The translations under genes were made by a program, and so were the position numbers. 64,000 bases of DNA from Polaromonas sp. C04. GTDB taxonomy: Bacteria > Pseudomonadota > Gammaproteobacteria > Burkholderiales > Burkholderiaceae_C. Where the stretch lies: contig NZ_MUNS01000023.1 of the NCBI RefSeq assembly GCF_002002705.1, positions 186,001 through 250,000 on the forward strand. The letters are read 5' to 3'. Shown here piece after piece: positions 18,308 to 28,042 of this stretch. Each line of letters starts with the position of its first letter. Within the stretch, counting starts at the first letter, position 1. The notes below the pieces were generated by a model that ran no database searches, had not been told where the DNA came from, and worked only from the letters and a program-made list of their open reading frames with translations.

Positions 18308-20647
18308 TCAGCCGGTGGTCGCTTCTTCCGACTCCGGTTTGGCGCGGCCTTCCTTCTTGGGCAGCGGCTGGATATCGAGCTGCACCTCGCCGGTTTCGAC
18401 ACCCTTGTCGTCGGTGGTCACCTTCATGTCCACCGTCAGGCGTCCGCCCTCCATCAGGCGGCCGAACAGCAACTCATCGGCCAGCGCGCGGCGAATCGTA
18501 TCCTGAATCAGGCGCTGCATCGGGCGCGCACCCATGAGCGGATCGAACCCCTTCTTGCCCAGGTACTTGCGCAGCGCATCGGTGAAGGTGACTTCCACCT
18601 TCTTCTCGGCCAGTTGCGTCTCGAGCTGCAGCAGGAACTTGTCGACCACGCGCAGGATCACGGTTTCGTCCAGCGCCTTGAAGCTCACCGTGGCGTCCAG
18701 CCGGTTCCGGAACTCGGGCGTGAACAGGCGCTTGATGTCCGCCATCTCGTCGCCCGCTTCGCGATGCGTCGTGAAGCCGATCATCGCCTTGTTCATGGTC
18801 TCGGCGCCCGCATTCGTCGTCATGATGATGATGATGTTGCGGAAGTCGGCCTTGCGCCCGTTGTTGTCGGTCAGCGTGCCATGGTCCATCACTTGCAGCA
18901 GCACGTTGAAGATGTCCGGGTGCGCCTTCTCGATCTCGTCGAGCAGCAGCACCGCGTGCGGCTTCTTGGTGACGGCCTCGGTCAGCAGACCGCCCTGGTC
19001 AAAACCGACGTAGCCCGGCGGCGCGCCGATCAGGCGGCTCACGGCGTGGCGCTCCATGTACTCCGACATGTCGAAGCGGATCAGCTCGATGCCCATGATG
19101 TAGGCGAGCTGCTTGGCCGCTTCGGTCTTGCCGACGCCCGTGGGACCGGAGAACAGGAACGAGCCGATCGGCTTGTCGCCCTTGCCCAGGCCCGAGCGCG
19201 CCATCTTGACGGCACTGGCCAGCACATCGAGGGCCTTGTCCTGGCCGAACACCACGCTCTTGAGGTCGCGCTCCAGCGTCTTGAGTTTGCCGCGGTCGTC
19301 GTTGGACACATTGGCCGGCGGAATGCGCGCGATCTTCGCCACGATTTCCTCGACCTCGGTCTTGGTGATCGTTTTCTTGCGCTTGTTGGCAGGCAGGATG
19401 CGCTGCGCGGCGCCAGCCTCGTCGATCACGTCGATCGCCTTGTCGGGCAGATGCCGGTCGTTGATGTACTTGGCGGACAGCTCCGCTGCGGCCTGCAGCG
19501 CCGCCACGGCGTACTTGACGCTGTGGTGCTCTTCAAAGCGCGACTTCAATCCCTTGAGGATTTCCACGGTTTCGGCGACGGTGGGCTCCACCACATCCAC
19601 TTTCTGGAAGCGCCGTGACAGCGCAGCGTCCTTCTCAAAGATCCCCCGATACTCGGTGAACGTGGTGGCGCCGATGCACTTGATCTGGCCCGAACTGAGC
19701 GCCGGCTTGAGCAGGTTGGACGCGTCCAGCGTGCCGCCCGAGGCCGCGCCGGCCCCGATCAGGGTGTGGATCTCGTCGATGAACAGGATCGCATTGGGCT
19801 TGTCCTTGAGGCTCTTCAGCACACCCTTGAGGCGCTGCTCGAAGTCCCCGCGGTATTTGGTGCCGGCCAGCAGCGCGCCCATGTCGAGCGAATAGACGTT
19901 CGACTCGGCAAGGATTTCCGGCACATCCTTTTGCGTGATGCGCCAGGCCAGGCCTTCGGCAATCGCGGTCTTGCCGACACCGGCCTCGCCGACCAGCAGC
20001 GGGTTGTTCTTGCGCCGGCGGCACAGGATCTGGATCACGCGCTCGACCTCGTATTCGCGGCCGATCAGCGGGTCGATCTTGCCGTCCTTGGCGAGCTGGT
20101 TCAGGTTCTGCGTGTACTGCTCCAGCGGCGATGCCTTTTCGTTGCGCTCACCGCCCTCTTCGCCTTCCTGGGCGGCCGATTCGCTGCTCTTGGCGGGCTC
20201 GGGCGGATCGCTTTTCTTGATGCCGTGCGCGATGAAGTTCACCACGTCCAGCCTTGTGACGCCCTGCTGGTGCAGGTAATACACGGCGTGCGAGTCTTTC
20301 TCGCCGAAGATCGCCACCAGCACATTCGCGCCGGTGACTTCCTTCTTGCCGTTGCCCGTGGACTGCACGTGCATGATGGCGCGCTGGATCACACGCTGGA
20401 AGCCCAGCGTGGGCTGTGTATCGACATCGTCGGCACCCGCCACCTGCGGCGTGTTGTCCTTGATGAAGTTGGCGAGCGACTTGCGCAAGTCGTCGATGTT
20501 GGCCGAGCAGGCCCGCAGCACCTCGGCGGCGCTGGGGTTATCGAGCAAGGCGAGCAACAGGTGCTCCACGGTGATGAACTCGTGGCGCTGCTGCCTGGCC
20601 TCCACGAAGGCCATGTGCAAGCTGACTTCCAATTCCTGGGCAATCAT
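18308..20647 (-). CDS. clpA: ATP-dependent Clp protease ATP-binding subunit ClpA
   Basis: Hexameric AAA+ unfoldase that feeds substrates to ClpP. 779 aa: N-domain (about 1-140, [20 protein letters not shown]), an acidic linker rich in Glu and Ser (about 150-175), AAA1 with Walker [14 protein letters not shown] and [14 protein letters not shown], then AAA2 with [16 protein letters not shown] and [16 protein letters not shown]. It ends in an acidic tail. AAGGAAA precedes ATG 20647. Upstream clpS on the same strand supplies its N-end-rule adaptor. ClpP is not in the window. Confidence 0.97.
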   Translation of the reverse strand: MIAQELEVSLHMAFVEARQQRHEFITVEHLLLALLDNPSAAEVLRACSANIDDLRKSLANFIKDNTPQVAGADDVDTQPTLGFQRVIQRAIMHVQSTGNGKKEVTGANVLVAIFGEKDSHAVYYLHQQGVTRLDVVNFIAHGIKKSDPPEPAKSSESAAQEGEEGGERNEKASPLEQYTQNLNQLAKDGKIDPLIGREYEVERVIQILCRRRKNNPLLVGEAGVGKTAIAEGLAWRITQKDVPEILAESNVYSLDMGALLAGTKYRGDFEQRLKGVLKSLKDKPNAILFIDEIHTLIGAGAASGGTLDASNLLKPALSSGQIKCIGATTFTEYRGIFEKDAALSRRFQKVDVVEPTVAETVEILKGLKSRFEEHHSVKYAVAALQAAAELSAKYINDRHLPDKAIDVIDEAGAAQRILPANKRKKTITKTEVEEIVAKIARIPPANVSNDDRGKLKTLERDLKSVVFGQDKALDVLASAVKMARSGLGKGDKPIGSFLFSGPTGVGKTEAAKQLAYIMGIELIRFDMSEYMERHAVSRLIGAPPGYVGFDQGGLLTEAVTKKPHAVLLLDEIEKAHPDIFNVLLQVMDHGTLTDNNGRKADFRNIIIIMTTNAGAETMNKAMIGFTTHREAGDEMADIKRLFTPEFRNRLDATVSFKALDETVILRVVDKFLLQLETQLAEKKVEVTFTDALRKYLGKKGFDPLMGARPMQRLIQDTIRRALADELLFGRLMEGGRLTVDMKVTTDDKGVETGEVQLDIQPLPKKEGRAKPESEEATTG

Positions 20648-20703
20648 GTGATTTCCTTTTTGCCTTGCTGTAATGATGAACTTTATATGGACGCTTGTGT
20701 AAT

Positions 20704-21063
20704 TTATTCAACAGGCTCGCTGATACATTGCAGCGGATGCCCTGCCTTGTTGGCGGCGTCCATGACCTGGTCGACCTTGGTGGCCGCCACGTCCCTCGAA
20801 TACACGCCGCACACGCCCCGGCCGTCCAGGTGGATCTTGAGCATGATCTGCGTCGCGGTCTCGCGGTCCTTGTTGAAAAACTCCTGGATCACCACCACCA
20901 CGAACTCCATCGGCGTGTAGTCGTCATTGAGCATCACCACCTGGTGCATGTGGGGGGGCTTGACCTTCTGGGTGCGCCGCTCCAGAACGACCGAGTCGCC
21001 ATTCTCCCCGTCGGGCGGCTGAGTCCTCGGCGCAGGGGGTTTGGAGGGGATTTTGGTTGCCAT
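20704..21063 (-). CDS. clpS: ATP-dependent Clp protease adaptor ClpS
   Basis: Adaptor that binds N-degron substrates and the ClpA N-domain. 119 aa from ATG 21063 ([14 protein letters not shown]). Core motifs: [38 protein letters not shown] (with the substrate-pocket residues) and [16 protein letters not shown]. The ~35-residue Pro-rich N-terminus is the flexible arm. An upstream in-frame ATG (21072) is possible, but the MATK start matches relatives. 56 bases before clpA: an operon. Confidence 0.95.
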   Translation of the reverse strand: MATKIPSKPPAPRTQPPDGENGDSVVLERRTQKVKPPHMHQVVMLNDDYTPMEFVVVVIQEFFNKDRETATQIMLKIHLDGRGVCGVYSRDVAATKVDQVMDAANKAGHPLQCISEPVE

Positions 21064-21150
21064 GGATTTCATTCTATCGGGCAGTTCGCCGCGCTGCACC
21101 ACGAGGGTAAATTGGTGACGCCCGGGCCACATTCAAGCCCGAAAAGCAAA

Positions 21151-21180
21151 ACCGCCCCGCAGAAGGCGCTGCGGGGCGGT
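21151..21180 (-). terminator. Rho-independent terminator of icd
   Basis: ACCGCCCCGCA and TGCGGGGCGGT form a perfect 11 bp stem around an 8-base loop; minus-strand reading continues TTTTGCTTTT. Strong terminator 45 bases past the icd stop. Confidence 0.88.
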
Positions 21181-21225
21181 GATCCGGTGCAGGGCGGCTG
21201 TGGGCCGCCCGCGCCAATACAAACT

Positions 21226-22479
21226 TTACATGTGATCGATCATGACCTGGCCAAAGCCGGAGCAGCTCACCTGCGTGGCGCCGTCCATCAGCCGGGCGAA
21301 GTCATAGGTGACCTTTTTGCTCAGAATCGACTTTTCCATCGAACTGATGATCAAGTCCGCTGCGGCCGTCCAGCCCATGTGGCGCAGCATCATCTCGGCC
21401 GAGAGGATTTCGGAGCCCGGGTTCACGTAGTCCTTGCCGGCATACTTGGGCGCCGTGCCGTGCGTGGCTTCGAACATGGCAATCGTGTCGCTCAGGTTCG
21501 CGCCGGGAGCGATACCGATGCCGCCAACCTGCGCGGCCAGCGCGTCGGACACGTAGTCGCCGTTCAGGTTGAGCGTGGCGATCACCGAGTATTCGGCCGG
21601 GCGCAGCAGGATTTGCTGCAAGAAAGCGTCGGCAATGCTGTCCTTGACCGTGATGTCCTTACCCGTCTTGGGGTTCTTGAACTTCATCCACGGACCGCCG
21701 TCGATCAGCTGGGCGCCAAATTCCTTCGCCGCCAGGCCATAGGCCCAATCGCGGAACCCCCCTTCGGTGAACTTCATGATGTTGCCCTTGTGCACGATGG
21801 TCACGCTGGGCTTGTCGTTGTCGATCGCGTACTGGATCGCCTTGCGCACCAGGCGCTCGGTGCCTTCGCGCGACACCGGCTTGATGCCGATGCCGGACGT
21901 GTTCGGGAAGCGGATCTTCTTGACGCCCATTTCGTCCTGCAGGAACTTGATGAGCTTTTTGGCCTTGTCGGACTCGGCCTCGAACTCGATGCCGGCGTAG
22001 ATGTCTTCCGAGTTTTCGCGGAAGATCACCATGTTGGTTTTTTCGGGCTCCTTCACCGGCGAGGGCACGCCCTTGAAGTACTGGATCGGGCGCAGGCACA
22101 CGTACAGGTCGAGCTGCTGGCGCAGCGCCACGTTGAGCGAACGGATGCCGCCGCCCACAGGCGTGGTCAGCGGCCCCTTGATGGACACCACATAGTCGCG
22201 CACCGCCTCCAGGGTCTCATCCGGCAGCCAGACGTCGGGACCATACACCTGGGTGGATTTTTCACCGGCATAGACCTCCATCCAGTGGATCTTCTTCTTG
22301 CCGCCGTAGGCCTTGGCAACCGCGGCATCCACCACTTTCAGCATCACCGGCGTGATGTCGGCGCCCGTGCCGTCGCCTTCGATAAAGGGGATCACGGGCT
22401 GGTCAGGCACATTCAGGGACATGTCGGCGTTGACGGTAATTTTCTGGCCCTCGGCGGGCACCTTGATGTGCTGATACAT
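21226..22479 (-). CDS. icd: NADP-dependent isocitrate dehydrogenase
   Basis: TCA-cycle oxidative decarboxylation of isocitrate to 2-oxoglutarate. 417 aa from ATG 22479 ([16 protein letters not shown]) with GGAGAAG upstream, equal in size to E. coli Icd. The isocitrate-binding and phosphorylation loop [16 protein letters not shown] is intact (the serine is the AceK target in E. coli), as are [31 protein letters not shown] and [15 protein letters not shown] with the NADP-recognition region. The open frame reaching 22581 has no start signal. Divergent from the small exported Ala/Lys protein gene. Confidence 0.96.
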   Translation of the reverse strand: MYQHIKVPAEGQKITVNADMSLNVPDQPVIPFIEGDGTGADITPVMLKVVDAAVAKAYGGKKKIHWMEVYAGEKSTQVYGPDVWLPDETLEAVRDYVVSIKGPLTTPVGGGIRSLNVALRQQLDLYVCLRPIQYFKGVPSPVKEPEKTNMVIFRENSEDIYAGIEFEAESDKAKKLIKFLQDEMGVKKIRFPNTSGIGIKPVSREGTERLVRKAIQYAIDNDKPSVTIVHKGNIMKFTEGGFRDWAYGLAAKEFGAQLIDGGPWMKFKNPKTGKDITVKDSIADAFLQQILLRPAEYSVIATLNLNGDYVSDALAAQVGGIGIAPGANLSDTIAMFEATHGTAPKYAGKDYVNPGSEILSAEMMLRHMGWTAAADLIISSMEKSILSKKVTYDFARLMDGATQVSCSGFGQVMIDHM

Positions 22480-22667
22480 GGGGGGAACTTCTCCGGTGGT
22501 GACTGGCTTGATTCGGCCGCTTTTGCTGTTCGAAGGGAACCTGCGGATTTTAGCTTTAAAAATTTCTGTCGCTTCTGTCAACCAAGCGCAAAGCGGCCCC
22601 GTTACAGAAGAGCCTTCCGATTACTGGGAGGGAGCTTCACCATAACGTTACCTCAAGGAATTCTCAA

Positions 22668-22895
22668 ATGAACAAAATCCTCGGCGCCCTGATCGCTGGT
22701 CTGTTTGCTGTTGGTGCCTACGCACAAGCGCCTGCCGCCCCCGCTGCTGCACCTGCAGCCCCCGCCGCTGCCGCAGCACCTGCCGCCACGCCAGCCGCTG
22801 CCGCTCCTGCCAAGGCCACGAAAAAGGCCCACAAAGCCAAGAAGACCCATAAAGCCAAGAAGGCTGCGAAAGCCGCTGCCCCCAAGACTGAATAA
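22668..22895 (+). CDS. Small exported Ala/Pro/Lys-rich protein
   Basis: 75 aa. A signal peptide MNKILGALIAGLFAVGAYA ends at an Ala-x-Ala site, so the mature part is ~56 aa. It has two blocks: an uncharged Ala/Pro run, then a Lys-rich block (KATKKAHKAKKTHKAKK) resembling histone H1 tails. AAGGAA lies before ATG 22668 and a strong terminator follows, so it is a real monocistronic gene. Composition recalls acid-shock and DNA/LPS-binding basic peptides, but no function can be assigned. It is independent in sequence from the two proteins at 25.9 and 26.5 kb though similar in style. Confidence 0.8.
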   Translation: MNKILGALIAGLFAVGAYAQAPAAPAAAPAAPAAAAAPAATPAAAAPAKATKKAHKAKKTHKAKKAAKAAAPKTE

Positions 22896-22913
22896 GTCCT
22901 TTTGACTTTGCGC

Positions 22914-22947
22914 GAAAATGCCCGCTCCTGCGGGCATTTTTGTTTTT
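22914..22947 (+). terminator. Rho-independent terminator
   Basis: AAAATGCCCGC and GCGGGCATTTT form a perfect stem around TCCT, followed by TTGTTTTT. Ends the small exported protein gene. Confidence 0.92.
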
Positions 22948-22973
22948 GAGCCCGCCCTTTGAAGGTGAACGCC

Positions 22974-23435
22974 ATGAATCTGCGCTCCGCGTCGTTATCC
23001 ATCCTCGTCATCGGCCTCGCCTTGCTGGCAGGCACGGCGAACGCCCAGGGCAGCCCGCAACTGGAGCTGCCGCGTATCAAGCTGACAGCCGACATGTACC
23101 AGATCGACGTCCAGCTGGCGCAGACCCCCGCGCAGCGCGAATTCGGGTTGATGTTTCGCAAGCGGATGCCGCAGCCCGAGGGCATGCTGTTTGTGTTTGA
23201 CGTGCCGGCCACTCAATGCTTCTGGATGAAGAACACCATCCTGCCGCTGACGGCTGCGTTCGTGGCCGACGACGGCACCATCGTGAATCTGGCCGACATG
23301 GCGCCGCAGACCACCGACTCGCACTGCTCGGCCAGGCCCGTGCGCTACGTGCTGGAAATGAATCAGGGCTGGTTTGCCAAAAGAGCGATCAAGGCCGGTT
23401 TCAAGCTGGGTGGCAAACCGTTCGAGGGGCATTGA
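22974..23435 (+). CDS. Exported DUF192 family protein
   Basis: 153 aa from ATG 22974, which is preceded by GAAGGTGA; an upstream in-frame ATG at 22959 lacks one. Signal peptide to about residue 26 (LALLAGTANAQG). The DUF192 domain shows REFGLMFRKRMPQPEGMLFVF, CFWMKNTILPLTAAFV and YVLEMNQGWFAKRAIKAG, all hallmark phrases. The family is a small beta-barrel of unknown biochemical role, commonly periplasmic in Proteobacteria. Ends at a shared hairpin with sodB. Confidence 0.9.
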   Translation: MNLRSASLSILVIGLALLAGTANAQGSPQLELPRIKLTADMYQIDVQLAQTPAQREFGLMFRKRMPQPEGMLFVFDVPATQCFWMKNTILPLTAAFVADDGTIVNLADMAPQTTDSHCSARPVRYVLEMNQGWFAKRAIKAGFKLGGKPFEGH

Positions 23436-23501
23436 CGCCCGTCACCTGCCGCCTGGCGCGTTCTTTTTGCCAGCAAGGCGCGCGGTACCCGCACCAGATG
23501 C

Positions 23502-23528
23502 AAAAAAGCCGGCTCGCGCCGGCTTTTT
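23502..23528. terminator. Bidirectional terminator between DUF192 and sodB genes
   Basis: AAAAAAGCCGGC and GCCGGCTTTTT pair around TCGC with A-run on one side and T-run on the other, so it serves both convergent genes. Confidence 0.9.
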
Positions 23529-23547
23529 CATGGGACAGTAGCCGCTA

Positions 23548-24129
23548 TCAGCCGAAGTTTTTCTCGGCAAAGCTCCAGTTCACCAGCTTGTCGAGGAAGG
23601 TTTCCACGTATTTCGGGCGCAGGTTGCGGTAGTCGATGTAGTAGGCGTGCTCCCACACGTCCACGGTCAGCAGCGCCTTGTCGGCCGTGGTCAGCGGCGT
23701 GCCGGCGGCACCCATGTTGACGATATCCACCGAGCCATCGGCCTTCTTCACCAGCCAGGTCCAGCCGGAGCCGAAGTTGCCGACCGCCGACTTCACGAAT
23801 GCTTCCTTGAACGCGGCATAGCTGCCCCACTTGGCCGCAATGGCTTTGGCCAGCGCGCCGGACGGCTCGCCGCCGCCACTCGGCTTCATGCAATTCCAGA
23901 AGAAGGTATGGTTCCAGATCTGCGCGGAATTGTTGTAGATGCCACCGCTGGATTTTTTGACGATGTCTTCCAGTGCCATGTTCTCGAATTCGGTACCCTT
24001 TTGCAGGTTGTTGAGGTTCACCACATAGGCGTTGTGGTGCTTGCCGTAGTGGTACTCCATGGTTTCCTTGGAGTAACTGGGGGCCAGCGCGTCGATCGCG
24101 TAAGGCAGTGCAGGCAGCTTGTGTTCCAT
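23548..24129 (-). CDS. sodB: Superoxide dismutase [Fe]
   Basis: Converts superoxide to oxygen and peroxide; cytoplasmic. 193 aa from ATG 24129, with AGGAAAG upstream. Metal ligands are in [21 protein letters not shown] and [13 protein letters not shown] (His, His, Asp, His). GSGWTWLV and a Gln in the NSAQIWNH segment indicate the iron-type enzyme. It lies 46 bases after the xseA stop on the same strand and may be read from the xseA transcript as well as its own promoter. Confidence 0.96.
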   Translation of the reverse strand: MEHKLPALPYAIDALAPSYSKETMEYHYGKHHNAYVVNLNNLQKGTEFENMALEDIVKKSSGGIYNNSAQIWNHTFFWNCMKPSGGGEPSGALAKAIAAKWGSYAAFKEAFVKSAVGNFGSGWTWLVKKADGSVDIVNMGAAGTPLTTADKALLTVDVWEHAYYIDYRNLRPKYVETFLDKLVNWSFAEKNFG

Positions 24130-24175
24130 GATTTCTTTCCTCGTGGTTTGTTGTCGGGATTGCTGATTGTAGGAA

Positions 24176-25519
24176 TTAAATGAGGCGTTGCGGCGATACC
24201 GTGAGATCAACCTCGCCATCCGCAAGGGTGGCACGCAGCGCCTGGCCGATGTGGGTCTGGCTCGCGCGGGTGATGGCGCTGCCCTCCAGGTCCGCCAGCC
24301 AGGCATAGCCGCGCTGCAGGACCAGCCGCGGATCGAGCAGCTCGAGGCGCAAACGCGCGCGCGCCAGCCGCTCCTGCGCGGCCGCCGCCGCGCGTCGCAC
24401 CTTTTCAGGGAAATTGGCCTCCAGCCCTTGTACAAGGGACGCTTTATGCTGCAAATCCGATAGCGCACCGTAGCGCAGGCGCTGCGCCTGATGGCCCAAA
24501 CGCAGCTGCTGGCGAGCGAGCAATGCGGACGGCCGGCCGAGCCTGGAGGCCGCCAGATCGACACGCTGGCTCTGGCTGTCGATCTGCCGCAGCAGCGCGT
24601 CGTGCAGCCGCTCCCCCGCCAGCGCCAGCGCCCCGAGCCAGACCTCACGCGGCTGCGCCACCAGCTCGGCGGCGGCGGTCGGCGTGGGCGCGCGCAGGTC
24701 GGCGCAGAAGTCGGCGATGGTGAAATCGGTCTCATGGCCAACGCCGCTGACCAGTGGTACCGGGCTTTTAGCTATGGTGCGCGCGAGCTGCTCGTCGTTG
24801 AAAGCCCACAAGTCTTCCATCGAGCCGCCGCCGCGCACCAGCAGGATCACGTCGATGCAAGGACTCTGCGTCGCGCCCTTTTTTGGAGCCAAATCGGCCG
24901 CAAGCCCTTGTCCAGAGGGCGTGAGGCGATACAGATTTGATAGCGCCCGGACCAGATCGGCCGGCGCGCCGGCGCCCTGCACCAGCGCGGGCGAGAGCAC
25001 CACCGGGATGTGGGGCACGCGCCGCCTGAGTGCGGTCACCACGTCGTGCAGCGCGGCGGCGCCCAGCGAGGTGACGATGCCGATGCCGCGCGGCATGGCG
25101 GGCAGTTCGCGTTTGCGGGCGGCATCGAACAAGCCCTCCTGCTCCAGCCTGGCCTTGAGTTTGAGGAACTGCTCGAACAACGCGCCCTGCCCGGCCCGGC
25201 TCATGCTCTCCACGATCAATTGCAGGTCGCCGCGCTGCTCGTACACGCCCAGGCGCCCGCGCAACTCGACCAGTTCCCCATCGCGCGGCGCAAAGTCGAG
25301 CAGGCCAGCGGCGCGCCGGAACATGGCGCAGCGAATCTGGCCGGTTTCGTCCTTGAGCGAGAAGTAGCAGTGGCCGCTGGCCGCGCGTGAAAAATTCGAA
25401 ATCTCGCCGCGCACCGCGACCGGGTTGAAGCGGGCGTCCAGCGCATCAGCAACGGCGCGGCACAGCGCGCCAACCTGCCAGATTCGCGGCGCCGTGACGG
25501 GGCTGGGCGCGTCAAGCAT
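24176..25519 (-). CDS. xseA: Exodeoxyribonuclease VII large subunit
   Basis: Large subunit of ExoVII, which degrades single-strand DNA from both ends. 447 aa: N-terminal OB-fold ([20 protein letters not shown], about 37-56), catalytic domain with [35 protein letters not shown] and [16 protein letters not shown], then a long coiled-coil segment and a C-terminal [10 protein letters not shown]. Two dispersed repeat copies are read in frame, one between the nuclease motifs ([17 protein letters not shown]) and one in the coiled coil ([15 protein letters not shown]). The xseB subunit is not adjacent. Confidence 0.95.
   Translation of the reverse strand: MLDAPSPVTAPRIWQVGALCRAVADALDARFNPVAVRGEISNFSRAASGHCYFSLKDETGQIRCAMFRRAAGLLDFAPRDGELVELRGRLGVYEQRGDLQLIVESMSRAGQGALFEQFLKLKARLEQEGLFDAARKRELPAMPRGIGIVTSLGAAALHDVVTALRRRVPHIPVVLSPALVQGAGAPADLVRALSNLYRLTPSGQGLAADLAPKKGATQSPCIDVILLVRGGGSMEDLWAFNDEQLARTIAKSPVPLVSGVGHETDFTIADFCADLRAPTPTAAAELVAQPREVWLGALALAGERLHDALLRQIDSQSQRVDLAASRLGRPSALLARQQLRLGHQAQRLRYGALSDLQHKASLVQGLEANFPEKVRRAAAAAQERLARARLRLELLDPRLVLQRGYAWLADLEGSAITRASQTHIGQALRATLADGEVDLTVSPQRLI
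24409..24464 (-). repeat. Dispersed ~60 bp repeat, coiled-coil part of xseA
   Basis: Minus strand: GCTATCGGATTTGCAGC head, then ACAAGGGCTGGAGGCCAATTT tail-type sequence, sense to xseA and in frame. Confidence 0.78.
24881..24954 (-). repeat. Dispersed ~60 bp repeat, catalytic part of xseA
   Basis: Minus strand: GCTATCAAATCTGTATC head, GCCCTCTGGACAAGGGCT stem-like middle, then TGCGGCCGATTTGG. Sense and in frame. Confidence 0.8.
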
Positions 25520-25861
25520 GGCTTGATTCGGGCCGCATCAAACGGCAACCCTCCACAGCGGCCCGCACCCTGCATGACAAAGTATCAGAGCCGTGCGCAA
25601 ACGCAGATATCACCGTGCAAGTTATTGATTTCATTCACTATTTTTCAGCTCAAAATGTAAGCGATTTGTCACATTCACGCGCTGGCGCGGCCTGCGGCAG
25701 GGTGCGGACGTACTTCTCAACAAAGTTATCCACATTTTTTGTTGGTTTCTCAGAGGCATCGCGATGCGCCATTATCCGGGTCATGAAGAAGGCCCGCACG
25801 TACGGCAAGCCGGTTACTGCATCGGCCCACTGCGCGCGTGCCCTGCCAATGAGTTCCTCTC
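25520..25861. other. Gene-free stretch upstream of xseA
   Basis: 342 bases holding the xseA promoter region. It is AT-richer than its surroundings (around 25610-25760), with no ribosome-binding site plus ORF that I trust. A plus-strand open frame across it runs on antisense through the small exported protein gene and is not credible. Confidence 0.5.
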
Positions 25862-25891
25862 AAAAAACGGGCCCGGGTGAATCCGCCGGGT
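25862..25891 (-). terminator. Degenerate terminator of the 25.9 kb exported protein gene
   Basis: Minus strand GGCGGATTCACCCGGGCCCG followed by TTTTTT. It is recognisably a mutated version of the perfect hairpin at 26412-26438, so gene and terminator were duplicated together. Confidence 0.6.
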
Positions 25892-25907
25892 TGAGGCGAG
25901 TCTATCT

Positions 25908-26246
25908 TCAGTACATCTCACCAGACTTGACTTCGCCCCGCTTGATGGCTTCGGCGGTCTCGGCCTTGCGCTTGGCGCGGGCTTCGGCGCGCTCGGCCTT
26001 GGTGTACTTGCGAGCAGTGCCGGCGCTCTTGCTCTCGCCTTCCTTCGGCGCCATGTCTTTGGCGGCGGCAGCGCCTTCAGTTTTACGCTCTGCCTTGGCG
26101 GCAGCCTTCTCGGCCGGGGTGGCCGGGGCAGAAGGGGCCGCCATGGAACCCGTAGTGTCAGCTTCGCCGCCCTTGGCCTGGGCAAAAGTGCTCACGGCCA
26201 GCATCTGGGCCAGGGCGATACCCATAGTCAACATGATCTTGTTCAT
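25908..26246 (-). CDS. Small exported basic Ala/Lys-rich protein, tandem paralog 1
   Basis: 112 aa from ATG 26246 with AAGGAG upstream. Signal peptide MNKIMLTMGIALAQMLAVSTFA, then a short neutral region and a charged Ala/Lys/Glu/Arg domain with MAAPSAPATPAEKAAAKAER and SAGTARKYTKAERAEARAKR. It is clearly paralogous to the gene at 26470-26811 (same signal peptide core, same APSAPATPAEKAAA and SAGTARK phrases). Predicted mostly helical and strongly basic at its end. Function unknown; possible periplasmic polyanion or envelope binding is speculation. The next gene upstream is its paralog, but each has its own terminator. Confidence 0.82.
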   Translation of the reverse strand: MNKIMLTMGIALAQMLAVSTFAQAKGGEADTTGSMAAPSAPATPAEKAAAKAERKTEGAAAAKDMAPKEGESKSAGTARKYTKAERAEARAKRKAETAEAIKRGEVKSGEMY

Positions 26247-26411
26247 ACCGGCTCCTTCGAGGATGGTTGAACAAACCAGTATATGAACACTTGCCGCATC
26301 AATCAAAAGAATGGAGGCATGTCTGCGAGTCAACCCGTTCAGCAATCAAGCCCCTGACCACCGGCCTAACCACTGAAGCTGGAATCAATGTAGAGATGTG
26401 AGGAGATCGCC

Positions 26412-26438
26412 AAAAAAAACGGACCCGGGTGGGTCCGC
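26412..26438 (-). terminator. Rho-independent terminator of the 26.5 kb exported protein gene
   Basis: Minus strand CGGACCC-ACCC-GGGTCCG followed by eight T. Perfect 7 bp stem; a strong terminator. Confidence 0.93.
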
Positions 26439-26469
26439 CTTTGTGCAGCGAGTGCGTCTTTCGGGTAGA

Positions 26470-26811
26470 TTATTTCTCGCCAGGTACAGCTTGGAGTTCG
26501 CCACTCTTGACGGCAGCGGCTGCAGCAGCCTTGCGCTTGGCGTGGGCCGCCTTACGCTGCGCTTTGGTGGTCTTGCGCGCAGTGCCGGCACTCTTGGGCA
26601 TGCCCTCTTGGGGCGTCTCTTCCTTGGCGGCAGCTTTGCCTTCAGCCTTGCGCTCGGTCCTGGCAGCGGCCTTCTCGGCGGGGGTCGCCGGGGCAGACGG
26701 AGCAGCCTTGGAGCCGGAAACGTCGGCTTGACCCGTCGAGGTTTGGGCAAAAGCGCTCACGGCCAGCATTTGGGCCAGGGCGATACTCAGAGGCAAAATG
26801 ATTTTTTTCAT
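26470..26811 (-). CDS. Small exported basic Ala/Lys-rich protein, tandem paralog 2
   Basis: 113 aa from ATG 26811 with GGAGAA upstream. Signal peptide MKKIILPLSIALAQMLAVSAFA; mature part contains KAAPSAPATPAEKAAARTER, SAGTARKTTKAQRKAAHAKR and an Ala run near the end. Paralog of 25908-26246, and the intergenic terminators are also related, so a whole-transcription-unit tandem duplication is visible. No cysteines. Function unknown. Confidence 0.82.
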   Translation of the reverse strand: MKKIILPLSIALAQMLAVSAFAQTSTGQADVSGSKAAPSAPATPAEKAAARTERKAEGKAAAKEETPQEGMPKSAGTARKTTKAQRKAAHAKRKAAAAAAVKSGELQAVPGEK

Positions 26812-27007
26812 ACAGGGTTCTCCAGAGGGTTAAGGGAAGCGTTTTGAATACTACCAACTCTTCCTGCGCCGAAAAGCGATATATGAAGAGTTGTTGTAAC
26901 AATCCAACGGGTTATTACGCATATTCCAAGCACTCTAACGCCGTATACGCATGCCCGGTTGACGCAGAATCTCGAGTAGATTTCCGAAGACATGCTGTGA
27001 GCCGCCA

Positions 27008-27937
27008 TCAAGGTGACGATTGCTGGCGCCGGTACTCGCTGCGCTTCATCTCCAGATAGGCCGTCCGGTCCATCTCGTGCAGCTGGCGGGGGTATTTTTC
27101 GGTGGCCGCGAACCAGCTCTGCAACCTCTTTTCCAGCTGATTCGCCGGCGGCGCCGACAGCGCCCCCAGGTAGGCGTCGATGGCCAGGTAGTAGCGCATG
27201 GTGTTGCGCTCCACCAGGCCGCGCATGCCGCCAATGTAGGTTGGCTGGCTCCCGACCTGGGGCACGCCCAAGGTCGTAAAGCCCACCTTGCCGCGGCCCA
27301 CGGTCGCCAGGTAGGCCTGCAACGCCATGTGGCTTACCGCGCCGTAACCGAAGGCGTAGCCCAGGTGCAGGAAGGTGTGGCCGCCCTCAATGGATACGGC
27401 CTCGAGCAGGATGCGGTAGTCGCTCGTGCCAAATGGGCCCGACGGTGCATCGAGCTCGATATCGAAATATTCCGGTGTGACTGTGACCGCGCGATAGGCA
27501 AACACCAGTTCGGAGGCGTCGGCCACCGGCTGATCGAACTTCTTGCCGACCCTCAGGTCCAGCTGGGTTGCCGCGCCTGTGGTCTTCGCGCGGCAGTACT
27601 TGGTGTTCAGGTGCAGGATCAGCACGTCGCACCAGTGCTCGGGGCTGTTCAGCGCATTGCTGACCGTGGCAAACGGGTAATCGACCACGGCATAGATGTC
27701 GCCCTCGCTTTGCTGCGAGGTCTCGACCGAGTCCAGGTGCAGCGGCCCGTTGAACTGGTTATTCGCCAGTTCGGGGCCCAGCGCCGCGTACCGGGTGCGC
27801 AGGACGGAGGGGCTGACCGCTTCGAGGCCGCCCGCCACGGCGGCGCCCGCCATGAGCAGCAGCGCGCACGCGAACCAGGCCCGAAGAAGGGCCGAGGGCC
27901 CGGCCCGACGCAGGGCCTTGCGCGAAGGATTCATCAT
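27008..27937 (-). CDS. Exported protein of unknown function
   Basis: About 309 aa from ATG 27937 (or 27934), preceded by GGAGAA. The N-terminus has a basic stretch then a hydrophobic helix and Ala-rich cleavage region (ALLLMAGAAVAGGLEA), i.e. a signal peptide. The mature part is a soluble mixed alpha/beta protein; notable segments are YAVVDYPFATVSNALNSPEHWCDVL, which resembles the start of START/polyketide-cyclase-like folds, and GGHTFLHLGYAFGYGAVSHMA. I cannot name the family. It is divergent from exbB, only 105 bases away. The conserved-looking cysteines (WCDV, KYCRAK) could form a disulfide. Confidence 0.72.
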   Translation of the reverse strand: MMNPSRKALRRAGPSALLRAWFACALLLMAGAAVAGGLEAVSPSVLRTRYAALGPELANNQFNGPLHLDSVETSQQSEGDIYAVVDYPFATVSNALNSPEHWCDVLILHLNTKYCRAKTTGAATQLDLRVGKKFDQPVADASELVFAYRAVTVTPEYFDIELDAPSGPFGTSDYRILLEAVSIEGGHTFLHLGYAFGYGAVSHMALQAYLATVGRGKVGFTTLGVPQVGSQPTYIGGMRGLVERNTMRYYLAIDAYLGALSAPPANQLEKRLQSWFAATEKYPRQLHEMDRTAYLEMKRSEYRRQQSSP

Positions 27938-28042
27938 CGACTGATTCTCCAAAATCCCGGAACGGTGGGCCATAATCCCATCCCGCACCCACGTACTTTT
28001 CCAGCGCTACCCACGCGCCCTATTCCAGAGCGGAGACTCCAT

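Noticed and set aside
20695-22671. 658-codon plus-strand frame
   Set aside because: Antisense of clpS, an intergenic terminator and icd.
25615-26286. Plus-strand 223-codon frame
   Set aside because: Antisense to the small exported protein gene, which has its own signal peptide, ribosome-binding site and terminator.
26844-27059. 71-codon plus-strand ORF between the exported protein genes
   Set aside because: Overlaps promoter regions, no ribosome-binding site, atypical composition; not convincing.
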